Assembly (NCBI GenBank): GCA_022360095.1
Contig: JAKSDK010000801.1
Location: 124,001 to 188,000 of the forward strand
From: Phycisphaerales bacterium
Lineage (GTDB): Bacteria > Planctomycetota > Phycisphaerae > UBA1845 > UTPLA1
DNA length: 64,000 nt
Reading direction: 5' to 3'
Position 1 is the stretch's first letter, and every line of letters begins with the position of its first letter. Positions 26,946 through 36,136 of the stretch are shown in pieces. The notes under the pieces are model-generated. The model was given only the letters and a program-made list of their open reading frames with translations. It had not been told where the DNA came from and did no database searches. A program made the translations under genes and the position numbers.

Positions 26946-28607
26946 ATGTCAAAAGATGCGGAACAGCTCGAACAGTTGACGGCCTATCTCGATGGAGAGT
27001 TGCCGGCCGATCAGCGCGCCGAGGTCGAAAAACTGATCGCGGATAACGAGGACGCCCGTGTCCTGATGGAGGAATTGCGTCAGACCTCTCATCTCGTGGC
27101 CGGGCTGTCGCGCGAACGCGCGCCCGACAATCTGGCAGATGCGGTCACGGCCCGCCTTGAACGACAGGCCCTTCTCGATGAACCGTCGAAACGACCGGGT
27201 TGGCCGTGGATGGGCAAATTGGCCGCCGCCGCAGTTTTCGCGCTGGCCTGCACGATCGGTTGGTATGCCTGGCCGGGATTGACGCGACCCGAGGCCGAGA
27301 ACAATACGATCACCTTGGCGCGCACCGAAAAATCGGCGGTGCCGACAGCGCCAAAGGAAGAATCCCTCGCGATGGCAGACGCCGGGAGGAAGGAAGCGGT
27401 CCCGGAAACCGTCTACGGCGACGAATCAGCACGGCGACTCGACGTTTCTCAAGCAAGTCCCGCCATGAAGGAAATCGTCCAAAAACGTAAGGTGGCCGCG
27501 GCTCGCTCTGCCACCGTAGGAATGGTATCGAAAACGAACGATAAGAATGAACCTACGGAGACGGCTGCGATTCGTGAAAATCCAAGTTTCGAAGCACGGC
27601 TCGCGTCGAATCAACTCACAAATTCTCTGGTTCTCAATGCCGACCTGGAATCTTTTGGCAACCGAATTCGAGTCGAAACGACCGACGCTGCTTCGGTCGA
27701 AAGGCTCACTGACGAAATCAAGGACTATGCGACTCGTGAGTCGATTCCAAATGCGCAAACCGCAGCGCTGGCCGAGCCGATTCCCTCCGATCAGATCTTT
27801 TACGCCATTCAGGAATCCGACGCGCTGAGATCGATCGCGGAGGCCTCGGCGAGCGGACCATCCGACGAACGACTCGTCGTCTTTAATCTTCGGGAGGACC
27901 AGGCGGCGAAATTGATTACATCGTTGCAGCAAAATGCTGATGACAACAATTCGTCTCTGCGTTGGACGGCGAACAACTTCACACTGCCGGAGAACCGATC
28001 GCAATCCGTAACGCAAGAGATTATGAAACGAATCGTCAAGCCTGACGAAGGAAGTTCCGCAGGCGCGACGGCCACCGAACGAATAAGCAGAGCCGCAGGG
28101 GGCTACGAAGAAGGATCAAGCCAGCCGAAAAAAGGTTTGGCCGGGACCCAACCGCAACTAAAGGCCCCGGAGAACCGCAAGCTGGAAAAGAAATCCGCGA
28201 TTCCCGAGGGCGCGCACGAACTCGACAAGGCCGACCGTCGCGAAAAAGATCGCTTTGCCACAGACCGCGACGAGGCCACGGACGAGGAGGAAGAACGAGA
28301 AGAAACGAATATGGGCGATTCGGATTTGAGGAGAGAGCGGCGCCAAAGCTCTATCGAGGACAAACCTGCGCAAGGAGACGGCCTCCAGAGTCAACGGCCC
28401 AGTTCGGGCGACAAGCCTCGGCGGGCGGCCCCGGTCTCATTCGTCACCTTTGCCATTTCGTTACGATCCAATCCGATGTTAGGGCCAAAGTTCCAGACCG
28501 GTCGTTCAGTCACCACACAAAGCGTGACGACTCCGATTCCTCCGATGAAGCCGGCAACGTCCCAATCCACATCCCAACCCACATCCCAAGGAACACCCGG
28601 TGGCTAA
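26946..28607 (+). CDS. Membrane anti-sigma factor with long extracytoplasmic region
   Basis: This 553-residue protein begins with a zinc-finger-like anti-sigma domain (about 1-75: LTAYLDGELPADQRAEVEKL), but the His-Cys-Cys ligands of ZAS domains are missing. One membrane helix follows (about 88-108, LAAAAVFALACTIGWYAW), then a periplasmic region with a folded part (about 220-355) and charged low-complexity stretches. It should hold the adjacent ECF factor until a periplasmic signal releases it; the signal is unknown. Confidence 0.82.
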   Translation: MSKDAEQLEQLTAYLDGELPADQRAEVEKLIADNEDARVLMEELRQTSHLVAGLSRERAPDNLADAVTARLERQALLDEPSKRPGWPWMGKLAAAAVFALACTIGWYAWPGLTRPEAENNTITLARTEKSAVPTAPKEESLAMADAGRKEAVPETVYGDESARRLDVSQASPAMKEIVQKRKVAAARSATVGMVSKTNDKNEPTETAAIRENPSFEARLASNQLTNSLVLNADLESFGNRIRVETTDAASVERLTDEIKDYATRESIPNAQTAALAEPIPSDQIFYAIQESDALRSIAEASASGPSDERLVVFNLREDQAAKLITSLQQNADDNNSSLRWTANNFTLPENRSQSVTQEIMKRIVKPDEGSSAGATATERISRAAGGYEEGSSQPKKGLAGTQPQLKAPENRKLEKKSAIPEGAHELDKADRREKDRFATDRDEATDEEEEREETNMGDSDLRRERRQSSIEDKPAQGDGLQSQRPSSGDKPRRAAPVSFVTFAISLRSNPMLGPKFQTGRSVTTQSVTTPIPPMKPATSQSTSQPTSQGTPGG

Positions 28608-29781
28608 AGATCGTTCCAAGGGACCTAAGAAACAGGGCCGCAAGGTCCGCGTCGACTTTCGAAAGAATCGAGAGAAAACGGCGCGAGACAAGGCGCAGTG
28701 GACACGTCACTACCGTGAAGACAGCATTCAGCATGAAGACACGGCCAAGGAGCAAAGCGTTCGGGCCAAGGGCGAGTTGTCACGCAAACGAACCGTCATC
28801 ATCCATGACGAATCCACCGGCGAAAAGACCTGGCAAAATGGTCTTGTCGTACGGATGCGCGGCTTGATCGCAGAGGTGGACGACGGACACGAAATCTGGG
28901 CGTGTACCGTGCGTCGGTTGCTGCGGACACGATTGATCAAGGAGCGTCATCCGATCACGGTCGGCGACCGAGTCCGATTTGTGTCGATCGATGTGGCCGG
29001 AGAGCAGAGCCAGCAGGTCAGCGATGATCGAGAACTGCCTGAAGGTGTGATCCAAGACGTTGAGGAGCGAACGACAACGCTGGTTCGTCATTACGACCGT
29101 CGGTTGCAGGTGGTCGCGGCCAATGTCGATCTTGCCTTGATCGTCGCAGCCGCCGACCAGCCGACGTTGCGACCGCATCTGATCGATCGCTATCTCGTGG
29201 CCGTCCATTGCGGGGATATGCGCCCCGTCGTCTGTATCAATAAGACGGACCTGGACTGCGACGGATTCGCGGAGGACGTCGCCGAGCGTTACCGAAGCAT
29301 CGGCTATTCCGCGTTGCTCGCCTCCGTCGTTGATCATCGTGGAATCGATGAACTTCGTGAGACCCTTCGCGATCAGACGTCGGTCCTGGTCGGGCCAAGC
29401 GGCGTTGGCAAAAGCTCGTTGCTAAACACGCTGGACCCCAACCTGTCGCTGCGCGTCGGATCGCTGACGGACCTTCAGCGCGGCCGTCACACGACCACGA
29501 CCGCAAACTTGTTGAAGTGGGCATTCGGCGGATATGTCGTCGACACCCCGGGCATGCGCCAATTCGACATTGCCGATGTCGAAGCCACGGAACTCGAAGC
29601 GTATTTTCTGGAATTTGTCGATCTTATCTCAAAATGTCGCTTTCCCGATTGCTCGCATACGCACGAGGAAGATTGCGCCGTCAAAGCCGCGCTGGAAGAG
29701 GGCGCCGTCTTTCAAGAGCGATACGACAGCTATTGCAAAATGTATGAAGAATGCAGGGCAAAGGAAAAGGACAAACACTAA
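28600..29781 (+). CDS. rsgA: Ribosome small-subunit GTPase RsgA
   Basis: This 393-residue protein has the circularly permuted GTPase order of RsgA (YjeQ): NKTD (G4), then VGPSGVGKSSLLN (G1), then VDTPGMRQF (G3), with an N-terminal OB domain and a C-terminal zinc finger (CRFPDCSHTHEEDC). RsgA checks maturation of the 30S subunit. The start is a GTG at 28600, overlapping the anti-sigma gene by eight bases. The first 65 residues form a long, very basic extension not present in E. coli RsgA and may aid rRNA binding. Confidence 0.94.
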   Translation: MAKDRSKGPKKQGRKVRVDFRKNREKTARDKAQWTRHYREDSIQHEDTAKEQSVRAKGELSRKRTVIIHDESTGEKTWQNGLVVRMRGLIAEVDDGHEIWACTVRRLLRTRLIKERHPITVGDRVRFVSIDVAGEQSQQVSDDRELPEGVIQDVEERTTTLVRHYDRRLQVVAANVDLALIVAAADQPTLRPHLIDRYLVAVHCGDMRPVVCINKTDLDCDGFAEDVAERYRSIGYSALLASVVDHRGIDELRETLRDQTSVLVGPSGVGKSSLLNTLDPNLSLRVGSLTDLQRGRHTTTTANLLKWAFGGYVVDTPGMRQFDIADVEATELEAYFLEFVDLISKCRFPDCSHTHEEDCAVKAALEEGAVFQERYDSYCKMYEECRAKEKDKH

Positions 29782-29871
29782 GTTTCATCTCTGGACAAAA
29801 CGAACTGCGGACGTATGGTGCGGATGACGTTTGACCGGTCGGTTTTCGCAAGCTGACATTCTGGACGCACA

Positions 29872-31941
29872 ATGGTCGATCACTCTCAATCCGCACCAGA
29901 TACCGAGCCAAGGCGTCACGGCAGGCTCATTGCCCTCATGACCGTCGGCGGAATGATGGGGACCGTCGGTTTCTTGTCACCGGAGGCTTTGTTCGTCGTC
30001 TTGGGCGACGGTCTCGTTGCCCTCGGCATCGTTGCGGCGGCGGCCGGACTCGGGATGTGGCTGATCCTGGCGATCGGACTTCATAAAACGGAACGCCGAT
30101 GGCAGCTCATTATGGCCGTGGCGTTGGGACTGGGAGCGATCTCGCTACTGGTCCTCAGTTTGGGCGTCTTAGGAATTCTGGGCCGTTCCCTATGGTTCGC
30201 ACTCCTGCTTTTGTTCGCCGTTGCGGGTCTGGTCAGGATCAAAGGACTGCACGGTCAACCCGACGAGGATTCAGATACGGCGGATTCGCGTTTGTCCTGG
30301 CTGTGGCTCACGGTCATCGGTTTCGGCGCCCTGGCGCTACTCGGCGGGACGATGCCGCCCGGTTTTCTATGGGCCGACGAGGGTCACGGGTATGACGTCC
30401 TGGAGTATCACCTTGGCGCGCCGCGCGAGTATTATGACGCAGGCCAGATCTCCTATCTTCCGCACAACATTTACAGCAATTTCCCATTTAACGTTGAGAT
30501 GCTCTATCTGCTCTCGATGGTTCTGCATGGTGACGCCGTCACCGCCGCCTACACGGCCAAATTGTTGAACGTGCTTCTGGCATTGCTCACCGTCGGGGGC
30601 GTCTGGCTCGCCGGTCGCGAGTTTGGTTCGGGCAGCGGAATCGTCGCCGGGCTGTCGGCAGCCACGTGCCCCTTCCTGACTTATCTCTGCGGCGTCGCGT
30701 ACGTCGAAAACGGCCTGCTGTTCTATGCAGCCATGTCATTGGCATCGATCCTGCGCGCCTTTCGTGATCCTACACAGTCGGGCCGCTGGTCGCTCGCGTC
30801 CGGATTATTCTGCGGTCTCGCCTGCGGCTGCAAATACACCGCAGTGCCGGCCGTCGCGCTTCCACTCTTCATCGTCGTCGCCTTTCAGGCGATTCGACGA
30901 CGCCCCATCAGCGCCCGGCTTGTGCTGCCGTTCTGTTTGGGCGGCCTCATCACATTCGGCCCCTGGCTCGTGAAAAACGTCGTGGCGACAGGAAACCCGG
31001 TTTTTCCGTTAGCGTACAACTTCCTCGGTGCAGACGACGGGATCTGGAATGACGACGGCGCAGCGCGATGGCATGAAGGCCACCTGCCGGACCCGAAACA
31101 TCGAGCAATCGGGGAACGTCTATCTCGCTTCTGGAGTCAAGTGATCGTCAAAAAGCGTTACGGTCCCATCGTGGGGATTGGCCTCATCACGGGAATCGTC
31201 CTTTCCGGAATCGCCCGATTCAGGAGGCCCCAGGGCTCCCCGAAAAACGAGCGATTGCATCGTCAATGCCTCGGCGTCTGCCTATGCATGTGCGCGGCCG
31301 GAATTGTCTGGTGGTTAGCCTTTTCACATCTGGTTGACCGATTCGCCACGATCCTGGTCGTCCCTTGTTCGATCCTACTCGGGCAGGCCTGGTGCTTCCT
31401 ACGGCTTTCTTCCTTGAAAGGCTTTGCGGCGGTGCTCCTGATCGCCTGCATCGGGGCAAATCTCCGAACGACCTGGAGCTGGTTTGCCGACCCGAATGCG
31501 CTGGGGCCCGACCTCGAGGAATCCTACCTTGATCTCAACGTATTCGGTCAGACGGCCGTGCTCACAGAGAGCCCGAACATCAAGCGACGAAACGAAATCC
31601 TGGCTGCGAACCAGAAGCTGCTCATGGTGGGTGACGCGCGACGTTTCTACTTCAATCCCGGAGTGGATTATTGCGTGGTTTTCAATCGCAACCCATTCGC
31701 CGAAGCCGCCGAAGCGCTCTCACCGACCGAACTTCTCGAATGGCTACGCCATCGACGTTATGCCTATGTCTATGTCGATTGGAGCGAAATGCATCGATTG
31801 CGCAACTCAAGATACGGCTTCTGGAAATCCGTCACGGCCAACCTGTTCAATGACCTGCGAAACGCCGGCCTGACACCAATCGAAAACTTCTCGTTCTCAG
31901 AGGACGGACGGCCTTACGCCACGTTGTTTGCCGTTCCGTAA
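29872..31941 (+). CDS. GT-C type multi-pass membrane glycosyltransferase-like protein
   Basis: This 689-residue protein has about ten to twelve membrane helices. The first extracytoplasmic loop (about 165-200) contains WADEGHGYDVLEYHLGAPREYYDAG, shaped like the acidic catalytic loop of GT39/PMT-type enzymes that transfer sugar from a polyprenyl-phosphate donor. A soluble C-terminal domain follows. Acceptor and sugar are unknown. It is separated from the glycan cluster at 36-54 kb. Confidence 0.75.
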   Translation: MVDHSQSAPDTEPRRHGRLIALMTVGGMMGTVGFLSPEALFVVLGDGLVALGIVAAAAGLGMWLILAIGLHKTERRWQLIMAVALGLGAISLLVLSLGVLGILGRSLWFALLLLFAVAGLVRIKGLHGQPDEDSDTADSRLSWLWLTVIGFGALALLGGTMPPGFLWADEGHGYDVLEYHLGAPREYYDAGQISYLPHNIYSNFPFNVEMLYLLSMVLHGDAVTAAYTAKLLNVLLALLTVGGVWLAGREFGSGSGIVAGLSAATCPFLTYLCGVAYVENGLLFYAAMSLASILRAFRDPTQSGRWSLASGLFCGLACGCKYTAVPAVALPLFIVVAFQAIRRRPISARLVLPFCLGGLITFGPWLVKNVVATGNPVFPLAYNFLGADDGIWNDDGAARWHEGHLPDPKHRAIGERLSRFWSQVIVKKRYGPIVGIGLITGIVLSGIARFRRPQGSPKNERLHRQCLGVCLCMCAAGIVWWLAFSHLVDRFATILVVPCSILLGQAWCFLRLSSLKGFAAVLLIACIGANLRTTWSWFADPNALGPDLEESYLDLNVFGQTAVLTESPNIKRRNEILAANQKLLMVGDARRFYFNPGVDYCVVFNRNPFAEAAEALSPTELLEWLRHRRYAYVYVDWSEMHRLRNSRYGFWKSVTANLFNDLRNAGLTPIENFSFSEDGRPYATLFAVP

Positions 31942-31960
31942 GGCAAGTCGGACTCGGCCG

Positions 31961-32590
31961 CTATAAGGACGGAGTCATCGAGAGCATCAGGATGCAGAAG
32001 GCGATCAGAGTCGTCATCGTGCCCGCGATCAGCGTAATGCCGGCCACACCGGCGGCCTGCCGGGCCACCGGCGAAGCCAGGGCTGCCCCATGATGTCTGC
32101 GCGCGATGAACGCAGCGAGCCCGATACAGATGACGGCGACAAACACGCCGTATAGCTGGCTCAACAACGCGAACGCCATATGTGGACCGATGAGAGACGG
32201 ATCGTCAATGCTGCTCAACATCGAGATCAACCCGACCAAACTCGCCAGAAATCCGCAGGCCAACGCAAAAGCGGCCCAAAGCTGGAAGAAGGTGACGGCA
32301 TCGGCGGCCGTCCGACTGGATTGCGGCTTGCGAAACAGATAACAGAACGCGTCAATGACGCCGGCTCCACCAAAAATCGCCGTCAATATCGCAAGAGGAA
32401 TGCCGACGACAACCGCCACGCTCGGAGCATTCAAGAAAGCCGTCGCCGAACCGCCTTGTGAAGAACCCGCCAGTGCAAATCCCCACAGCATGAAGAATCC
32501 GATCACCCCGACGAGGATGGAAATCATGTTTCGGTTGCGATGGATTGGAATGCTGCCGGTCGTTGAATTGTGCGCATTGATTGCTTGCAT
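31961..32590 (-). CDS. MotA/TolQ-like proton-channel family protein
   Basis: This 209-residue protein has about four or five membrane helices. VGIPLAILTAIFG and especially LVGLISMLSSIDDPSLIGPHMAFALLSQLYGVFVA match the two pore helices of MotA and its ExbB/TolQ relatives, which use proton flow to power rotation or outer-membrane work. The large cytoplasmic loop of MotA is absent and no MotB/ExbD partner is adjacent. I chose ATG 32590, with GGGGGTGGGAAG before it; the frame upstream to 32692 is not conserved. It converges with the GT-C gene. Confidence 0.68.
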   Translation of the reverse strand: MQAINAHNSTTGSIPIHRNRNMISILVGVIGFFMLWGFALAGSSQGGSATAFLNAPSVAVVVGIPLAILTAIFGGAGVIDAFCYLFRKPQSSRTAADAVTFFQLWAAFALACGFLASLVGLISMLSSIDDPSLIGPHMAFALLSQLYGVFVAVICIGLAAFIARRHHGAALASPVARQAAGVAGITLIAGTMTTLIAFCILMLSMTPSL

Positions 32591-32886
32591 CTTCCCACCC
32601 CCCTGCGACTGATCGCTGCCTTTCGCCTCCCGATTCCTATCGGTTTGAGCGCGATCGGCCGTTACTTCGAGCAATTTATTGAGGACGAACAAACCGATTT
32701 CGATCGGGCCCGAGAAACATCAAATTCGTTCAGACGCCAACCCAATCTTATCAGCCAATCAGGCGACGTTATGACGCGCATAATTCTGGTTTTTGCGTAG
32801 AATCGTGATAAGATGATTTCCGTCCGCGGACGTGTTTTCATACCGGTCTCAGTGCCTTTGCGAGAAATCGATTCTCAGACGAGAAG

Positions 32887-33426
32887 ATGACGGAAACCCC
32901 GAAACCGATTCAGCTGCCTGTTGACCGTACAAGGTCGATGACGCGTGGACTTTGGCGACTGGCGGCCTCGGTTCTCGTCACCGGCTCGTTATGGCAGGCA
33001 AATCCCGACTGGGGGCTGCTCTGGCAAACACATCGCGCCACGTTCCTGGCCCTGGCCACACTTTACTTGATCATGATTGCGACATCGCTTCTGCTGCTCG
33101 CTGCCGCAACGCGATGGCTACTGCTCGCCTGCTGGATGGCCGAACTCGGCGTCGAGATTTCGCCGGAAAGTGTCCGAATGAAATTGGGACCTTTCGGCCG
33201 GAAAACCTATGATTGGTCCGGGATTCAAATGAAAATCGAGGCGGATTTCGACTGGGAGCTGATCGACCACATGCTGGGCGATACCGTCGTACCATCGATG
33301 CGGCATCCCGATTGTGGCGAAGATCTGTTATTGCGCATTCAAAGATTCGCCGGTCTGGAGACGGAAGAATTGATGGCTTTGCTGCGCCCCTATGTGAAAC
33401 GGGCGCTGTCCGATATGGCCGGATGA
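32887..33426 (+). CDS. Membrane protein of unknown function
   Basis: This 179-residue protein has two membrane helices (about 20-40 and 55-85, separated by a short Trp-rich loop) and a soluble C-terminal domain containing EDLLLRIQRFAG. No family is recognised. It lies between the divergent channel-like gene and the convergent lipoprotein gene. Confidence 0.6.
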   Translation: MTETPKPIQLPVDRTRSMTRGLWRLAASVLVTGSLWQANPDWGLLWQTHRATFLALATLYLIMIATSLLLLAAATRWLLLACWMAELGVEISPESVRMKLGPFGRKTYDWSGIQMKIEADFDWELIDHMLGDTVVPSMRHPDCGEDLLLRIQRFAGLETEELMALLRPYVKRALSDMAG

Positions 33427-33451
33427 TGATATTGCGAGAAGCAAAGTCCGC

Positions 33452-34012
33452 TTATTTTACGACCAACGCCGCGATGAATGTCATTTCGACGTCAACCACG
33501 TCCGGCCGAACCGCCGGCTGAAGCGGGTTGAATTTATAAAACTCGCCCGTGACCGCCCCGTGAATTTCGTCCTCGGTGTGTTTGGTGATCTTCATGGACG
33601 CAAACTTTGGTTGATACGCCGCGGTCGCGGCGAAAATGCCCGGTCCGTTTCTGTCGTAATGACGACCGCCCAACAGATAGATTTCCGATTTCGCGAGCTT
33701 TGCCAGCGATGATGCCTTTTCAAACTTATAGAACAACAGGCGCAAGCCATCCGGGCCAGGCTGCGCGGTCTTCAAGGTCAACCCCATTTGCGTGGGGTAC
33801 GAAGGGTCGTGTTGAAGGACAAAAACCAGATTTGGAACCGTCATCATGCGATCGGCGCGGACGCTTGCAACATGACGCTCATCCACATCAACGGCGAGCA
33901 TGGGTGCAGGATTCGGCTGCTGCGGCGGGTCATCCCGACAACCAGCGCACAGAAGCAACACCAATGACCATTTTGCAAGAATGTGAACTCGCCAAACCAT
34001 GGAAAAATGCAT
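33452..34012 (-). CDS. Lipoprotein of unknown function
   Basis: This 186-residue protein has a signal peptide ending in the lipobox LLCAGC (Cys about residue 25), then a Pro-rich linker and a globular domain of about 150 residues with mixed alpha/beta character. I recognise no domain. It ends 26 bases from the convergent membrane protein gene. Confidence 0.65.
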   Translation of the reverse strand: MHFSMVWRVHILAKWSLVLLLCAGCRDDPPQQPNPAPMLAVDVDERHVASVRADRMMTVPNLVFVLQHDPSYPTQMGLTLKTAQPGPDGLRLLFYKFEKASSLAKLAKSEIYLLGGRHYDRNGPGIFAATAAYQPKFASMKITKHTEDEIHGAVTGEFYKFNPLQPAVRPDVVDVEMTFIAALVVK

Positions 34013-34262
34013 GCTCTACGAAGCGAACTTTTCCCCACATGAAGTCGAAAGAACATTTTCGGGTTTTATGTTCCACTGTCAACCAGACCGTACGACACAC
34101 GACCGCCACGACGGCATCCCCCTAAGGCCGATGCCATCTCCATATTCCGCTATTTCTCTTTCAGTCTAAAATGTATGGTGGTTCGGAATCCGACGAAAAA
34201 GTCGCCCGCGTTTCCAAAAAAGCGGAAACCGAAACACCGCCCGATAAAAGCGCGCTTCATAA
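34013..34262. other. Intergenic region, hairpin-rich
   Basis: No credible gene is seen. Two short hairpins can form, with arms GTTTCC (34210-34215) and GGAAAC (34224-34229), and CGAC/GTCG near 34190. These lie just upstream of the structured RNA candidate. Confidence 0.35.
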
Positions 34263-34417
34263 AACAACGGTTAAAACCGTCGCCGTTGTTATCGCTCGCT
34301 AAAGCCTTGCTAGACAGGTGCCGATAGTAATACGCGAGGCTGTGGGTCTTCCGCCGTTTGGCGGGACAGCCTGGCTTGGAGGATCCGAGTAACGGCGAGC
34401 TCGGATCCTCTTTTTTT
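34263..34417 (+). ncRNA. Candidate structured RNA ending in an intrinsic terminator
   Basis: Several inverted repeats follow one another: AACAACGG (34263-34270) with CCGTTGTT (34283-34290); AGCCTTGC (34303-34310) with GCGAGGCT (34334-34341); and AGGCTGT (34337-34343) with ACAGCCT (34366-34372), nested around CCGCC/GGCGG. The last two use the same AGGCT bases and exclude each other. The strong terminator at 34379-34417 closes the unit. No plus-strand gene follows, so a small RNA is more likely than a riboswitch. No known family fits; the 5' end is unknown. Confidence 0.35.
34379..34417 (+). terminator. Strong intrinsic terminator
   Basis: An 11-base perfect stem (GAGGATCCGAG/CTCGGATCCTC) with a ten-base loop is followed by seven T residues on the plus strand. 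There is no plus-strand protein gene directly upstream, so it most likely ends the small RNA candidate. Confidence 0.85.
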
Positions 34418-34494
34418 GCGCGCTCATCGACAGAGCACGGAAACGATCACGCGGTTTTTGCGCACAGGGACGCAACAAATGCGCTTGGTATCCA

Positions 34495-35244
34495 TCACCG
34501 AAGCAACCGGACGTTTCTGACGAACTCTGCGACTTCCATGATCGATGACCGGCCTTCAACTTCGTGTTCAAGTCCCAGGAATTGAAAACCCAGCCCCAAA
34601 CGATCTTTGCCATGCATGACACAGTGACGATATCGCCCTTCGACCACGATGGGCTGTGAACTGGTTCGAACCGTAATTTCGATGCCGACCACATCCCCTA
34701 CCCGAAGTCGTGGGTTCTGATCGGCCCGAATATCCATCAGGACGCCGCCCATGGACATGTTCGCCACCCGTCCGGAGCACAGAGGCCAGGCTACGGCCTG
34801 AGGATCGGGCACGCCACCCTCCCAGAGCTTGACGGCGATGAAGTGGTCCGACGGTATCGTGACACGCTGGTAGGCACGGCGCTGCAGCTCGCGCATTTGT
34901 TCGGGCGTCCGAAGGATCAACGTATCCCTTTGATCGCCGTTTTCATCCGACTCGACGCGGCGCATCACGATGGGACTCACGAAAAGGCACTTCTTGTGGC
35001 TTCTTCGAAAAGAAATTCCGAGGGCCATACCGACCGTCAGCTCAGGCGGAGCACCGAGGTCAGGGGCCATCGGATAGGTGATCTGCAGGAGTCCCTGCTC
35101 GGGATCGAAACGAATAAACTGAGATCGCAGGTTGATCCAGCCTTCATCGGTCGCGCATGACACCATGATGTCGGCCCGCTTTTCCACGGCCCACTCGAGG
35201 ATTGATCGTTGTGCTGTCGGTTCGGGATTCAGATTCATACGCAC
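34495..35244 (-). CDS. PilZ-domain protein (YcgR-like)
   Basis: This 249-residue protein has an N-terminal YcgR-like flagellar-brake/PilZN domain (about 15-120) and a C-terminal PilZ domain (about 125-240) with the c-di-GMP-binding pattern RRAYQR (RxxxR-type) and NMSMGG (D/NxSxxG). It is expected to bind c-di-GMP and change motility, secretion or polysaccharide output. It overlaps a second PilZ-type gene by ten bases; both are just upstream, in genome order, of the surface-glycan cluster, but on a separate transcript. Confidence 0.88.
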   Translation of the reverse strand: MRMNLNPEPTAQRSILEWAVEKRADIMVSCATDEGWINLRSQFIRFDPEQGLLQITYPMAPDLGAPPELTVGMALGISFRRSHKKCLFVSPIVMRRVESDENGDQRDTLILRTPEQMRELQRRAYQRVTIPSDHFIAVKLWEGGVPDPQAVAWPLCSGRVANMSMGGVLMDIRADQNPRLRVGDVVGIEITVRTSSQPIVVEGRYRHCVMHGKDRLGLGFQFLGLEHEVEGRSSIMEVAEFVRNVRLLR

Positions 35245-35942
35245 ACTTCCGACTCGACCGGATCGGCCTTGCCCCCTTCAACGGCTATTCGCAATGCCGA
35301 AATCACTTGAGCGTCTTTCTCGGCGGCAACAAATTGAAGTCCCAAAATAGTATGTCCCTCGCTGGCCGGGGTTTTGTTCGTGACGCGGGCACTGAGCTCA
35401 AATGGTTGCTCATGCTCAGGCAATTCAAACGAAACACTGAGTTCCGCTTTCTTTTCGATCAGTGCCGAGACGGCGTCCTCCAGCCGGCAGGCGATTCCGT
35501 CCGCACTGATGTTCAGCAGATTGACCTTATGCCGATGCGTCTGACATGCCCTCTCCCACTGCAAGGTCACCTTGGAAGACGGCGCGAGCTTCGCCCGCAG
35601 GAACCGCCGGCGTTCGAGAATGCCCATCGTTTTAGGACGTTGAATCGCAATCGAGCGCGTCTTGCCCCATTGCGGGACGGTCGTGACGTTGGTGGAAAAC
35701 GTATAACGTCTGTCGCCATACAGGAACGCCTGACACTGAACGCCCGCTAGGCTTTCAAAATCGACCTCCGGATGCCCCGTCACCTCCATAAGCAAGGCGG
35801 TGTCGTCGCCGGAGATCAGGACTCCGTTGATGGTCGTGTTCGGGAAGGCCGCCGACTCGAGGACAACCTGAACACGACTTGTTATCGCCGTATCGATTGC
35901 CTTGGCCGCAGCCGACGAATCAATGGTCTGAGTCGCCCGCAT
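35235..35942 (-). CDS. PilZ-domain protein
   Basis: This 235-residue protein has the same plan as its neighbour: an N-terminal beta domain and a C-terminal PilZ domain with ERRRFLRAK (RxxxR) and NISADGIAC (NxSxxG). It likely binds c-di-GMP. I chose ATG 35942; the frame extends to 36011 but the extra residues are Ser/Thr-rich and unconserved. It is the first gene of a two-gene operon. Confidence 0.82.
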   Translation of the reverse strand: MRATQTIDSSAAAKAIDTAITSRVQVVLESAAFPNTTINGVLISGDDTALLMEVTGHPEVDFESLAGVQCQAFLYGDRRYTFSTNVTTVPQWGKTRSIAIQRPKTMGILERRRFLRAKLAPSSKVTLQWERACQTHRHKVNLLNISADGIACRLEDAVSALIEKKAELSVSFELPEHEQPFELSARVTNKTPASEGHTILGLQFVAAEKDAQVISALRIAVEGGKADPVESEVCV

Positions 35943-36136
35943 GGTTGGACCCCTGTCAGTTGACGAACTCGTCTGAGAGGGCCACTCGCTCCCCTCGATT
36001 ACCGGCTCCACGAGATCGAGCCGGACCTATTGCGCTATTCGGCCGGACCCCTTGATCACTTGAAGTAACGAGGGCCGGTAAGCCCACCGTTATGGACGTG
36101 AGATCGACCGGACGTGTTGCACCGAAGGTTGCCGGC

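Noticed and set aside
34331..34378. Resemblance to a GEMM c-di-GMP riboswitch (ACGCGAGGC...GGGTCT...CAGCC)
   Set aside because: The CAAACC segment and the GNRA hairpin of the 5' half are missing, and no plus-strand gene follows.
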